Positions 7,918 to 15,789 of a stretch of 64,000 bases of DNA are shown piece by piece. The DNA is from Dehalococcoidia bacterium (GTDB lineage: Bacteria > Chloroflexota > Dehalococcoidia > UBA2979). Position numbers and translations under genes: made by a program. Location of the stretch: NCBI GenBank assembly GCA_023228825.1, contig JALOAL010000006.1, forward strand, positions 104,585 through 168,584, read 5' to 3'. Below the pieces are notes generated by a model, which was not told the origin of the DNA, ran no database searches, and saw nothing but the letters and a program-made list of their open reading frames with translations. Positions within the stretch are counted from its first letter, which is position 1. Each line of letters begins with the position of its first letter.

Positions 7918-9582
7918 TTATAGGTCCAGCACGGGCCGAGGCGGCAGTGGCTGCATCGGCTGCGCGCTGGGGAGGTCCGGCGCGGGCGGCTGTTCCACCT
8001 CGATTAGCGCGGGGGCGCTCAGGGCCATCGCCTCCTGCAGCGCCTGGCGCAGGTCGTCTGGTGTCCTGGCCTTGAAGCCGGCCACGCCGAACGACTCGGC
8101 CAGCGCCGCCAGGTCCGGGTTCTTCAGGTCGGTGGCGATGGTACGACCGTTGTAGCGCTGCGTCTGGATGCGACGCACGTTGCCATAGAGGTTGTCATTG
8201 AAGACCACCGTCACCAGCGGGATGCCGAACTTCGCCTGCGTGGACAACTCCTGCACGTTGTACATGAAGCCGCCGTCCCCGTTGATGGAGACTACCTTCT
8301 TGTCCGGGTTGCCCACGGCCACTCCCAGGGCCGTCGCGTAGCCATAGCCGAGCGTGCCCTGGTAGCCGGACGTGATCATGGTGCGCGGCTCGTAGACCTC
8401 GAAGCCGCCGCCCTGCACGTGGTAGCCCACCTGCGTGCTCTCAGCCACGAGGATCGCGTCGTCCGGCATGGAGTCGCGGAGGGCCTGCGCCATGGAGCGC
8501 TGCCACGGCGTGCCCGCCATGGCCTCCCAGTGGCGCTCCTTGATGGCGGCGAACTCTTCCGCACGGGAGGGGCGGCTGCGGTTGTGCTTGCCCACGCGCT
8601 CGGCCAACTGGCCGGCCGTAAACTTCGCGTCGCCCAGCAGGGCGACCTCCGCCGGATGGTTGCGGCCGATCTCCTCCGGGTCGATGTCGGCCTGGATGAG
8701 CGTCCCCGGCACGGCGGTGGAGCCGAAGCCCATGTTCGCTGCGAGGCCGAAGCGCGTGCCGATAGCCAGGATCACGTCCGCCTCCGGGACGAGCGCGGAT
8801 GTGGCCACGCGGCCGGTGAACGCGCGCGCCTCGCGGTCTGACAGTACGCCTCGACCGTTCGTGGTCATCAGGACGGGCGCGTCCAGGATCTCCGAGAGGC
8901 GGCGCACCTCCTCCCATGCTTCGGCGGAGAGGACACCGCCGCCGGCGCAGATCAGGGGGCGCTCGGCCTGGCCCAGCAGGCGCGCGGCCTGCTCCAGCAG
9001 GGTGTCGTCCGCGTGCTCGGACTCGAAGCGGGAGGTCGCGTCCGGCTCCAGCAGCGTCACGTCGGCCACCATGCCAAGGACGTCCGGCGGCACCTCGATG
9101 GAGACGGGGCGAGGACGCCCGGAGCGCAGCAGGCGGGCGGCGCGGCGCACCATGGCCGGGATCTCCGTGGGGTGCATGGCGCGCTCGGAGGACTTCGTCA
9201 GATGGCCCAACAGGCCCGGCTGGTCGTGGATCTCGTGCAGCGCGCCGCGGCCCTGGTCGATCAGTTTCGAGTCGATCTGTCCGGTCACGCAGAGGACGGG
9301 CGAGGAGCAGGCGAAGGCGGTGGAGAGCGCGGCGGTGGCGTTCAGGACGCCGGGGCCCGGCACCACCACGAAGGCGCCCACCTTGCCGGTGCTCCTCGCG
9401 AAGCCGTCCGCCATGTAGGCGGTGGCCTGCTCGTGGCGGGCGTGGATCACGTCGAAGTGGTCCTGCTCCTCCCAGATCGCGTCAAAGAGGAAGTCGAGTT
9501 GGATCCCCGGCAGCGCGAAGAGCGTCTCGATGCCCTCGATCTTCAGGGACTGGGCCAGAGCCTGGCCGCCCGTCATCTCCAT
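7918..9582 (-). CDS. Thiamine diphosphate-dependent enzyme, acetolactate synthase-like
   Basis: 554 aa, full length for the family. The PYR domain has the catalytic Glu51 in 'HARHEQATAYMADGFAR'; the central domain binds nucleotide or FAD; the PP domain has the ThDP motif 'GDGG' at 435-438 ending in 'NDN' at 462-464. ATG 9582 follows a GGGGGGA ribosome site; the frame extends further upstream without support. It is most like acetolactate synthase large subunit/benzoylformate decarboxylase relatives. No ilvN or ilvC is nearby, so a catabolic 2-oxoacid decarboxylase or carboligase is as likely as valine synthesis. Confidence 0.87.
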   Translation of the reverse strand: MEMTGGQALAQSLKIEGIETLFALPGIQLDFLFDAIWEEQDHFDVIHARHEQATAYMADGFARSTGKVGAFVVVPGPGVLNATAALSTAFACSSPVLCVTGQIDSKLIDQGRGALHEIHDQPGLLGHLTKSSERAMHPTEIPAMVRRAARLLRSGRPRPVSIEVPPDVLGMVADVTLLEPDATSRFESEHADDTLLEQAARLLGQAERPLICAGGGVLSAEAWEEVRRLSEILDAPVLMTTNGRGVLSDREARAFTGRVATSALVPEADVILAIGTRFGLAANMGFGSTAVPGTLIQADIDPEEIGRNHPAEVALLGDAKFTAGQLAERVGKHNRSRPSRAEEFAAIKERHWEAMAGTPWQRSMAQALRDSMPDDAILVAESTQVGYHVQGGGFEVYEPRTMITSGYQGTLGYGYATALGVAVGNPDKKVVSINGDGGFMYNVQELSTQAKFGIPLVTVVFNDNLYGNVRRIQTQRYNGRTIATDLKNPDLAALAESFGVAGFKARTPDDLRQALQEAMALSAPALIEVEQPPAPDLPSAQPMQPLPPRPVLDL

Positions 9583-9659
9583 CAGTTCCCCCCAAGCAAG
9601 GCAGCGCGAGCCGCCCGATCCCCCATGTCGCGCCGGAAGATACACCCTGCCGGAGGCCC

Positions 9660-9697
9660 TCGGTGCATGTCCGGTGCATGTGAGGTGCATGTGAGGT
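9660..9697. repeat. Short tandem repeat, about 11-bp unit (GGTGCATGTGA-like)
   Basis: GGTGCATGTC/GGTGCATGTGA occurs three times in direct succession, followed by a degenerate fourth copy, upstream of the ThDP enzyme gene. No function is evident; it could be slippage or repeated regulator sites. Confidence 0.5.
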
Positions 9698-9741
9698 GCG
9701 AGGACGGCCGGCGGGGTGGTGCGGGCGACGGTGGAGGAGCA

Positions 9742-9769
9742 GAGAGGGCGGGGAAGTCCCCGCCCTCTC
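9742..9769 (-). terminator. Hairpin terminator after the ABC permease pair
   Basis: 12-bp perfect stem GAGAGGGCGGGG / CCCCGCCCTCTC with loop AAGT, about 27 nt beyond the oppC-like stop codon on the minus strand. There is no clear U-tract, as is usual in very GC-rich genomes. Confidence 0.65.
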
Positions 9770-9796
9770 GTGGTTGTCCGGCATCCGGCCTCGGTG

Positions 9797-10741
9797 CTAG
9801 TTGGAGCCGCGCAGGCGCGGGTCCAACTTGTCGCGCAGGGCGTCGCCCAGCATGTTGAATGACCAGACGGTCACGAAGATCAACAGGCCGGGGAAGATCG
9901 CCAGGTGCGGCGCCCGCGTCAGGAACTCGCGCGCCTCGTTCAGCATGCGGCCCCAGGACGGAGCCGGCGGCTGCACGCCGTAGCCGAGGAACGACAGCGA
10001 CGACTCCAGCAGCACGGACGAACCCACCAGCAGCGAGGCCGAGACCAGCACGATGCTGAACAGGTTCGGCACGATGTGCCGGGTCATGATGCGCATGTTC
10101 GTCGCGCCCAGCGACCGAGCGGCGTCCACGTACTGCTCCTCGCGCAGTGAGAGCGCCACGCTGCGCACCGTCCGTGACGAGTTCACCGCGTTCAGGATGG
10201 AGACAGACAGGATGATGGCGAGGATGTCGCCCTGGATGAAGGCCACGTCCGGCATGCGCGGGGCCAGCACGGTCACGGCCAGGATCAGGAACACCAGGCC
10301 CGGCAGCGCCGCTCCGATGTCGATGACACGCTGGAAGAGCGAGTCGAACCACCCGGAGTAGTAGCCGGAGACGGTGCCGATGGCCGTGGAGCCCGCCTTG
10401 GCGATGATCACCGTGCCGAAGCCGATGATGATCGAGGTGCGCGCCCCGTACACAATGCGCGCCCACACGTCACGCCCCAGGTCGTCCGTGCCCATCCAGT
10501 GACTGGCGCTGGGGCCCTGCAGGCGGTCCATGATGTTCTGCTTCAACGCGTCCTGCGCCGCCAGGGGCGTGAAGGCCCAGGGGATTGCAGCCATGGCGAC
10601 CAGCACCACCACGAAGAAGAGGCCTATCGCTCCCAGGGGGTAGCGGGTGATGAACCGGAGCGTGGACTTGGAGGCCTTCCCAGCGAACGTCTGGGGGGCG
10701 GCCACCGCGCCTCGCTCAAGGGTTTGTTGTGCTGTAGCCAT
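9797..10741 (-). CDS. ABC transporter permease, DppC/OppC type
   Basis: 314 aa inner-membrane permease. A first transmembrane segment (LFFVVVLVAMAAIPW) follows a cytoplasmic N terminus, then the OppC-type extracytoplasmic region 'HWMGTDDLGRDVWARIVYGARTS', several more membrane spans and the EAA loop 'EEQYVDAARSLGATNMRIMTRHIVPN', which contacts the ATPase. The ATG overlaps the stop of the DppB/OppB-type gene by one base (TAATG), so the two are translationally coupled. Dipeptide, oligopeptide or nickel are typical substrates. No binding protein or ATPase genes adjoin. Confidence 0.92.
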   Translation of the reverse strand: MATAQQTLERGAVAAPQTFAGKASKSTLRFITRYPLGAIGLFFVVVLVAMAAIPWAFTPLAAQDALKQNIMDRLQGPSASHWMGTDDLGRDVWARIVYGARTSIIIGFGTVIIAKAGSTAIGTVSGYYSGWFDSLFQRVIDIGAALPGLVFLILAVTVLAPRMPDVAFIQGDILAIILSVSILNAVNSSRTVRSVALSLREEQYVDAARSLGATNMRIMTRHIVPNLFSIVLVSASLLVGSSVLLESSLSFLGYGVQPPAPSWGRMLNEAREFLTRAPHLAIFPGLLIFVTVWSFNMLGDALRDKLDPRLRGSN

Positions 10742-11694
10742 TAGGAGTACCTAATCCTCGGGTTCAGGAACGAATACGCCATATCGACGGCCAGGTTGGC
10801 GAAGACCACCACGAGCGCGCCGATCAAGTTGATCGCCTGGACGACCGGAAGGTCTAACTGCCGGATGGATGAGAAGTAGTACCGGCCTACCCCAGGGATG
10901 GAGTAGATGCTCTCGATGATCACGGAGCCGCCGATGATGCCCGGGATGAACAGGCCAATGACCGTCACCACGGGGATCAGCGCGTTCTTCAATGCGTGGC
11001 GGACCACCACCACCCGCTCGCGCAGGCCCTTGGACCAGGCGGTGCGGATGTAGTCCTGACGCATCACCTCCAGCATGGCGGTGCGCGTGAAACGCATGAT
11101 GGTGCCGGAGCCCGAAGCGCCCAGGATCAAGGCCGGGACGATGGTGAACTTCAGGTTCCGGATTGGATCGTCGAAGAAGCCGACGTAGGAGGTGGAGGGC
11201 ACCCCCCACTTGAAGTAGCGACCGGCCATGGTGATGAGCAGCAGCGCGATCCAGAAGTTCGGCGCTGCCAGCAGGCCAATGGCCAGCGTGCGGCCCGCGT
11301 TGTCGAACCAGGAGTTCTGGCGGATGGCGGAGAGGATGCCGATGGGGATGCCCAGGGCCAGGTTGATGACCAGCGCCATCACGCCCAACTGGGTGGTCAC
11401 CACCAGGCGGTCCTGCAGTTCCGTGTTCACGGAGCGCCCGCTGAAGAACGACGTACCGAAGTCCAGGCGGGCAATCTCGCCCAACCACTTCACGTACTGC
11501 ACCGGCACGGACTCATCCAGGCCGAAGTCTTTGAGGATCGCCTCTCTCAGTTCTGGGCTCGCTGCACCGTAATCCCCCAGCAGGGTCGTCGTGACGTCGC
11601 CGGGCATGGAGCGCAGCATGACGAACACGAGGAACGTGACCCCGAGCATGGTGGGGATCATCAGGACAAGGCGACGAATCAAGTATTTCTGCAT
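10741..11694 (-). CDS. ABC transporter permease, DppB/OppB type
   Basis: 317 aa. It begins 'MQKYLIRRLVLMIPTMLGVTFLVFVMLRSMPGD', the standard first helix and conserved 'PGD' of this family, and ends 'AVDMAYSFLNPRIRYS', a classic OppB C terminus. The EAA loop 'RQDYIRTAWSKGLRERVVVVRHALKNAL' is intact. ATG 11694 follows GGGAGGT by 4 nt, which sets the start; the open frame continues upstream as leader RNA. It is the first gene of the two-permease unit, read from a promoter about 160 nt upstream. Confidence 0.92.
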   Translation of the reverse strand: MQKYLIRRLVLMIPTMLGVTFLVFVMLRSMPGDVTTTLLGDYGAASPELREAILKDFGLDESVPVQYVKWLGEIARLDFGTSFFSGRSVNTELQDRLVVTTQLGVMALVINLALGIPIGILSAIRQNSWFDNAGRTLAIGLLAAPNFWIALLLITMAGRYFKWGVPSTSYVGFFDDPIRNLKFTIVPALILGASGSGTIMRFTRTAMLEVMRQDYIRTAWSKGLRERVVVVRHALKNALIPVVTVIGLFIPGIIGGSVIIESIYSIPGVGRYYFSSIRQLDLPVVQAINLIGALVVVFANLAVDMAYSFLNPRIRYS

Positions 11695-11923
11695 TCGACC
11701 TCCCGATGCCTCCGCGGGGGAACCACCGGCGCACTGGCCGGCGTGGTCGGTGACGCACCCGTGATCGGGGAGCCACCGTTCCGGACTGCCCCCTCGCAGT
11801 CCGGAATGAGGAGCAACGGTCTGCGGATGGTGTGCGTAGCCATCCTGGCGGGATGGTACGACACTCGTGCTTCCGCAGGGGTGCATGGTGGCGGATGCGG
11901 CGAAAGTTGTCTAGGGGACTACC

Positions 11924-11961
11924 TTCACGTGCACGGAAGGGCTTCACCTACACGGAAGGGC
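11924..11961. repeat. Tandem 19-bp repeat (TTCACNTNCACGGAAGGGC), also found at 56627
   Basis: TTCACGTGCACGGAAGGGC (11924-11942) is followed directly by TTCACCTACACGGAAGGGC (11943-11961). A third copy, CTCACGTACACGGAAGGGC, lies at 56627-56645 just before the second CoA-transferase gene. Dispersed conservation of a 19-mer suggests a binding site or a small mobile repeat. Confidence 0.6.
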
Positions 11962-12098
11962 TGCCTTCCCCAACCGACAGGCGCTCACCAGCCCTCAACC
12001 CCGCGTGCGGGCGTCACCACGAGGGCGGCCGAGGGGCGCTGGTGCGCGCTCGGCCGGGGGGAAGTGCGTGACGGTAGGCGGAAATCTGACACTCCACG

Positions 12099-12104
12099 TA
12101 CACT
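12099..12104 (+). promoter_or_regulatory. -10 hexamer TACACT of the response regulator gene
   Basis: TACACT lies 6 nt before ATG 12111 and no Shine-Dalgarno is present between them, so a leaderless transcript is inferred. Confidence 0.5.
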
Positions 12105-12110
12105 CGTCCC

Positions 12111-12830
12111 ATGCGGGTACTTGTTGTCGATGACGAACCAGATGTCGTAGAGATCGTCAGGCTGACGTTCAATCTGCGTTGGCCAGACGCCGAGGTTTCT
12201 GCTTCCTCCACGGGCGAAGACGGCGTGTTCAGCGTGGAACGTGAGACGCCGGACATCGTCATCCTGGACATTGGACTGCCGGACATTGACGGCTTCGAGG
12301 TGTTGGAGCGCATCCGTCACTTCTCCGACGTCCCCGTGGTGATGCTGAGCGCACGTCACGAGGAGGTGGACAAGGTCAAGGGATTGGAACTGGGCGCCGA
12401 CGATTACGTGACCAAGCCCTTCTCGCACATCGAACTGCTGGCGCGGGTGCGCGCGGTGCTGAGGCGGACGGAGTCACAGGTGCCGGCCAACGAGGGCCCG
12501 CCCTTCCAGGCCGGCCCCCTGCGGATCGACTACGGGAGCCGGGAGGTCACGGTGGACGGCGCGCAGGTGCGGCTGACGCCGATCGAGTACGGCCTGCTCT
12601 ACCACCTCACGCGGAACGAGAACCGCGTGCTCACCTTCCGCACCTTGCTGGCCAAGGTCTGGGGCCGGGAGTACATGGACGAGACGGACTACCTGAAGGT
12701 CCACATCCAGCACCTGCGCCGCAAACTGGGCGACGATCCGCACAATGACCCGATGGTCGTGAACGAGCGGGGCGTGGGCTACAAGTTCGTCCGGCGTGAG
12801 CGGCGCCCTGCCGAGACGGGCCGCGCCTGA
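12111..12830 (+). CDS. OmpR/PhoB-family response regulator
   Basis: 239 aa. Receiver domain residues 1-118 with the acidic pair Asp7-Asp8, phosphoacceptor Asp53 (ILDIGLPD), Ser80 and the conserved Lys102 (TKPF). A winged-helix OmpR-type DNA-binding domain follows ('LTPIEYGLLYHLTRNENRVLTFRTLL', 'LKVHIQHLRRKLGDDP'). The stop overlaps the start of the next gene (TGATG), and a histidine kinase lies two genes downstream, so the three probably form one signalling operon. The stimulus is unknown. Confidence 0.95.
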   Translation: MRVLVVDDEPDVVEIVRLTFNLRWPDAEVSASSTGEDGVFSVERETPDIVILDIGLPDIDGFEVLERIRHFSDVPVVMLSARHEEVDKVKGLELGADDYVTKPFSHIELLARVRAVLRRTESQVPANEGPPFQAGPLRIDYGSREVTVDGAQVRLTPIEYGLLYHLTRNENRVLTFRTLLAKVWGREYMDETDYLKVHIQHLRRKLGDDPHNDPMVVNERGVGYKFVRRERRPAETGRA

Positions 12831-14194
12831 TGAACCGTCCGCCCGAGGGCAGCGCGGACGGCAGGGAGGGCTCGTCCAGCGTCCTGCGCGCGGTGGGATC
12901 GCTGCTGGTCGCCCTCTCCGGCGGCGATGACAGCGCGGCACAGCGCCTGCTGGGCGACCTGCAGCAGGGCGCCGCGCCGCCCCCCACCCCTCGGGCGCCG
13001 GACTACCGGGAGTACCAGGATGATCGCGGGGACTATCGCGAGCCGCAGCCCCGCCGCGAGGTGGCCCCTGAGATGCAGGGCGAGGTGGAGTTCATCCTGA
13101 GCGACGCCCGGGCCAGGGCGCAGCGCATCCTGGACGACTCCATGGAGCGCGCCCGCGAACTGGTGCGGCGCGAACGCACCTCATTCGCCGGCTATGGCGG
13201 CGTGGACCCACGGGCGTTCGATGACCTGCGCCGCTCCATCCACGGACTGGTCACCGAGGTGCGCGACATCCAGCAGCGCCTGGGCCGCATCGAGGCGTTG
13301 CTCCGCCCGGAGGCTGCCCCCGTGCGTGAGTCCACCCGGCCCGCCTACGCGCCGCCCGCCTACGCGCCGCCTGCCTACGAGCCGCCTGCCTACGAGCCAC
13401 CAAGGTACGAGGCGCCGGTGTCCGAACAGCCGGTGTCCGCTCCCATGTACCGCCCGGCGCACACGCCCCAGCCCACGGAGCAGGAACAGCCGCCGGCGCC
13501 GTCCTACGAGCCGCCTCGATACGCTCGATACGAGGGGGCTCCCGGGCAGGACTTCCCGAACTGGCCCTCGTCGGTGCCGCCGGCGACGGGGCCGGAGATG
13601 CACGAGGCCCAGCAGCAGCCCGAAGCCCAGCAGCAGCCCGAGGCCCAGCAGCCGGCACTCTCGCCATCACCGGCGCCAGCCCCGCCGCGCTCCTCGTTCA
13701 GCCCAGCCCCGCCGCGCTCCTCGTTCAGCGTGGTGCCGCCGGACCGGCGCGACTGGTCGGACGCCGGCGCTCTGCCGCAGGAGGAGCCGCACGAGGGCCC
13801 CTGGTCGCGCGCCTCGGCAGCCGCAGGCGTGCCTGGATCGGCGGAGGCCGCGCCGTCGCCGGCCGCATGGCCCGAGCCCGCGCCGGCGTCCGTGCCGTCA
13901 GGCGCAGACATCGCCACGTTCTTGCCGGCGGACGGCGCGATCACCCTGCGCATCACGCCCGTGGCCGGCTTCCAGGGCCTCATGCGGGTGCAGGATGCCC
14001 TGGCGCGGCTGCCCGCCGTGCGCTCCGCAGCGGTGGAGGCGTACAGTCAGGGCGAGGCGCGTCTGCGGGTGGAACTTGCGGACACCACCGACTCCGAGGA
14101 CCTGGCGGCTGGCCTGGGCCGCGCGCTGAATGAACCGGCCCATGTCCGCGAGGCCTCCGAGCCGGCTCGACAACTTCTGATCGCGCTGCGCTAG
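12830..14194 (+). CDS. Proline-rich coiled-coil protein between response regulator and kinase
   Basis: 454 aa, no enzyme family recognised. The N-terminal 160 residues include a charged helical stretch (about 80-155, 'EVEFILSDARARAQRILDDSMERARELVRRER') reminiscent of DivIVA/SepIVA-like coiled coils. Then comes a long Pro/Ala/Tyr-rich linker with PPAYAPPAYEPPAYEPP-type repeats and QQPEAQ and PPRSSFS repeats. The last about 85 residues form a compact beta-alpha-beta-like domain ('ITLRITPVAGFQGLMRVQDAL..LPAVRSAAVEAYSQG') resembling ferredoxin-fold domains. No membrane segment is seen. Translational coupling to the regulator suggests a role in the same pathway, perhaps as a scaffold or localisation factor. 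Confidence 0.75.
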   Translation: MNRPPEGSADGREGSSSVLRAVGSLLVALSGGDDSAAQRLLGDLQQGAAPPPTPRAPDYREYQDDRGDYREPQPRREVAPEMQGEVEFILSDARARAQRILDDSMERARELVRRERTSFAGYGGVDPRAFDDLRRSIHGLVTEVRDIQQRLGRIEALLRPEAAPVRESTRPAYAPPAYAPPAYEPPAYEPPRYEAPVSEQPVSAPMYRPAHTPQPTEQEQPPAPSYEPPRYARYEGAPGQDFPNWPSSVPPATGPEMHEAQQQPEAQQQPEAQQPALSPSPAPAPPRSSFSPAPPRSSFSVVPPDRRDWSDAGALPQEEPHEGPWSRASAAAGVPGSAEAAPSPAAWPEPAPASVPSGADIATFLPADGAITLRITPVAGFQGLMRVQDALARLPAVRSAAVEAYSQGEARLRVELADTTDSEDLAAGLGRALNEPAHVREASEPARQLLIALR

Positions 14195-14326
14195 CCTGGC
14201 GCGCCCCGCGGCGGGGGCCTGCGGGAGGAACTGCCGCGTGCCATCTCACCTCACCCAGCACGCCAGCCAGCGCCTCAGCCAGCGCACCAGAACGCCACGC
14301 CTCGGCCAGCGGTGGGAGAGCGCGGC

Positions 14327-15727
14327 GTGAGCGCCATGCAACGCGTCCGCACCGGACAGCGCCGCGTGTGGCTGGCCTTCGTCGCCGTCATCGTGCTGCT
14401 CGTCGGAGCGCACGCCGCGCTCGAAGTGGCGGTGGCGCCAGACCTCGATCCGCTCATCTACGCCATCGACGCCGGCACGGCGCTCGTCCTGGTGCTGGCG
14501 TTCACGCTCTACCTCCGCTGGGTCGCGCGCGAACGCCGCCGCGAGGCGATCGAGCGCCTGCTGCTGGACCTGCTCTCCGTGCCTCGGAACATCGAGGCCA
14601 CCGCCACGGAGACGCTGAAGGCGCTGGCGGAGGCCCGCCTGGGCGAGGCGATGCTCGTGGCGATCGCCGGGGACGGGGACCGGGACGGCGCGCTGCGGCC
14701 GGTGGCCACGCACGGCTACCCGCGCGGCTGGGCGGCGCAGTCGCCGCCGCCACCGGAGCGCCTGGCGGAACGGCCGGAACTCACGCACCCGAAGGCCCAG
14801 CACGCCTGGCTGGAGCCCGCCGCATCGCGCGTGGGGAAGCGTCCGTGGGTGGCGGAGGTCCCGCTCCGCAGCGGCCCGGACGCGCTCGGCGTGCTGTGGA
14901 TCGTGGCGCGGCGGCCGGGCGTGCTGAAGGACGCCACGGTGCTGGGCCTCCTCAGCACACGCCTCGGCGCGGCGTTTGACCACGCCGCGCTCTACGAGGC
15001 CGCCTACGCGCGCGAGCGCGACCTGGAGGGTCTGGAGACACGCCGGCGCGAGTTCATGGCAGCCATCGCCCACGAGATCCGGACGCCGCTGACCTCCATC
15101 CAGGCCTTTGCGGACCTGCTGCAGATGGGGCAGGGCGAGATGGACGAGACTGCCGGCCAACTCGTCACCTCGCTGGGCCAGGGCGTGATGCGCCTTTCCT
15201 CGCTCGTGAACGACCTCATCGACCTCGGGCGGGCGGGGCAGGCGTCCTACGCCTTCCAGCGTGACGAGGTGGACCTGGGCGCGGTGGTGCGCTCGGCGGA
15301 GGCCACGCTACGCCCGGCGCTGATGCTCCGCGAGCAGTCGGTGGAGTTGGACCTGCCGCCGGAGGGCCCGGTGGTGAGGACGGATCGTCGCGTGATGGAG
15401 CAGGTGACGCTGAACCTCATCTCCAACGCCAACCGCCACGGCCCGCCCGGCGGCGCGATCGCGGTCACGCTGCGCACCACCTCGGACGGGGGCGCTCGGC
15501 TGGAGGTGGTGGACAACGGCCCCGGCATCCCGGAGGTGGAACGGGAGCGCATCTTCCAGCCGTACTATCGCATTGCGAAGGACACGGGCGTCCCCGTCCC
15601 CGGATCCGGCCTGGGGCTGGCGGTGGCCCGCCAGTTGCTGGACCAGTGCGGCGGTCGTATCTGGGTGGAGGCCGATCCGGAGGGGGGCGCCCGCTTCTGC
15701 GTGGAACTGCGCGCCAACGGCGGCTAA
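14327..15727 (+). CDS. Membrane sensor histidine kinase
   Basis: 466 aa. Two transmembrane segments (about 14-36 and 47-64), a GAF-like region (100-220), then the dimerisation/phosphoacceptor domain with His249 in 'FMAAIAHEIRTPLTSIQAFADLL' and an HATPase domain with the N box 'NLISNANRHGP', G1 'VDNGPGIP' and G2 'GSGLGLAVARQLL'. GTG 14327 is chosen because GGGAGAG lies 6 nt upstream; ATG 14336 is an alternative. The short extracytoplasmic loop and the GAF-like region point to sensing of a membrane or cytoplasmic signal. Its cognate regulator is probably the OmpR-type protein two genes upstream. Confidence 0.93.
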   Translation: MSAMQRVRTGQRRVWLAFVAVIVLLVGAHAALEVAVAPDLDPLIYAIDAGTALVLVLAFTLYLRWVARERRREAIERLLLDLLSVPRNIEATATETLKALAEARLGEAMLVAIAGDGDRDGALRPVATHGYPRGWAAQSPPPPERLAERPELTHPKAQHAWLEPAASRVGKRPWVAEVPLRSGPDALGVLWIVARRPGVLKDATVLGLLSTRLGAAFDHAALYEAAYARERDLEGLETRRREFMAAIAHEIRTPLTSIQAFADLLQMGQGEMDETAGQLVTSLGQGVMRLSSLVNDLIDLGRAGQASYAFQRDEVDLGAVVRSAEATLRPALMLREQSVELDLPPEGPVVRTDRRVMEQVTLNLISNANRHGPPGGAIAVTLRTTSDGGARLEVVDNGPGIPEVERERIFQPYYRIAKDTGVPVPGSGLGLAVARQLLDQCGGRIWVEADPEGGARFCVELRANGG

Positions 15728-15776
15728 GGCCAGCCCTCGCGTGCTCGTACTCGGGGCGTGCGGGGCGCGTGGGCCA

Positions 15777-15782
15777 TAAGAT
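15777..15782 (+). promoter_or_regulatory. -10 hexamer TAAGAT of recF
   Basis: TAAGAT, then 7 nt, then the recF ATG at 15790, with no Shine-Dalgarno. A leaderless promoter is inferred. Confidence 0.45.
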
Positions 15783-15789
15783 CGCGCGA

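Larger units (their letters stand above)
11695..12110. other. 416-bp intergenic region with structured leader of the permease unit
   Basis: No gene was found. On the minus strand a candidate -10 (TACCAT, 11858-11853) would start a leader of about 150 nt containing successive hairpins: an 11-bp perfect stem with 6-nt loop (11779-11805), a CGGTG/CACCG hairpin, an ACCA-CCGGC/GCCGG-TGGT hairpin, and a TCCC stretch able to pair with the GGGA of the ribosome site. On the plus side lie a tandem 19-bp repeat (11924-11961) and the response regulator promoter. Confidence 0.45.

Noticed and set aside
7918..9582. Acetolactate synthase as part of an ilv operon with ilvD
   Set aside because: ilvD is 35 kb away, no ilvN or ilvC is present, and the ThDP enzyme sits with a Gfo/Idh/MocA gene.
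11695..11760. Possible T-box element (GGTGGTTCCCCCGCGG) before the permease gene
   Set aside because: The bulge reads TGGTTCC instead of TGGNACC, no specifier loop is seen and the gene is not an aminoacyl-tRNA synthetase or amino-acid biosynthesis gene. Only 'structured leader' is kept.
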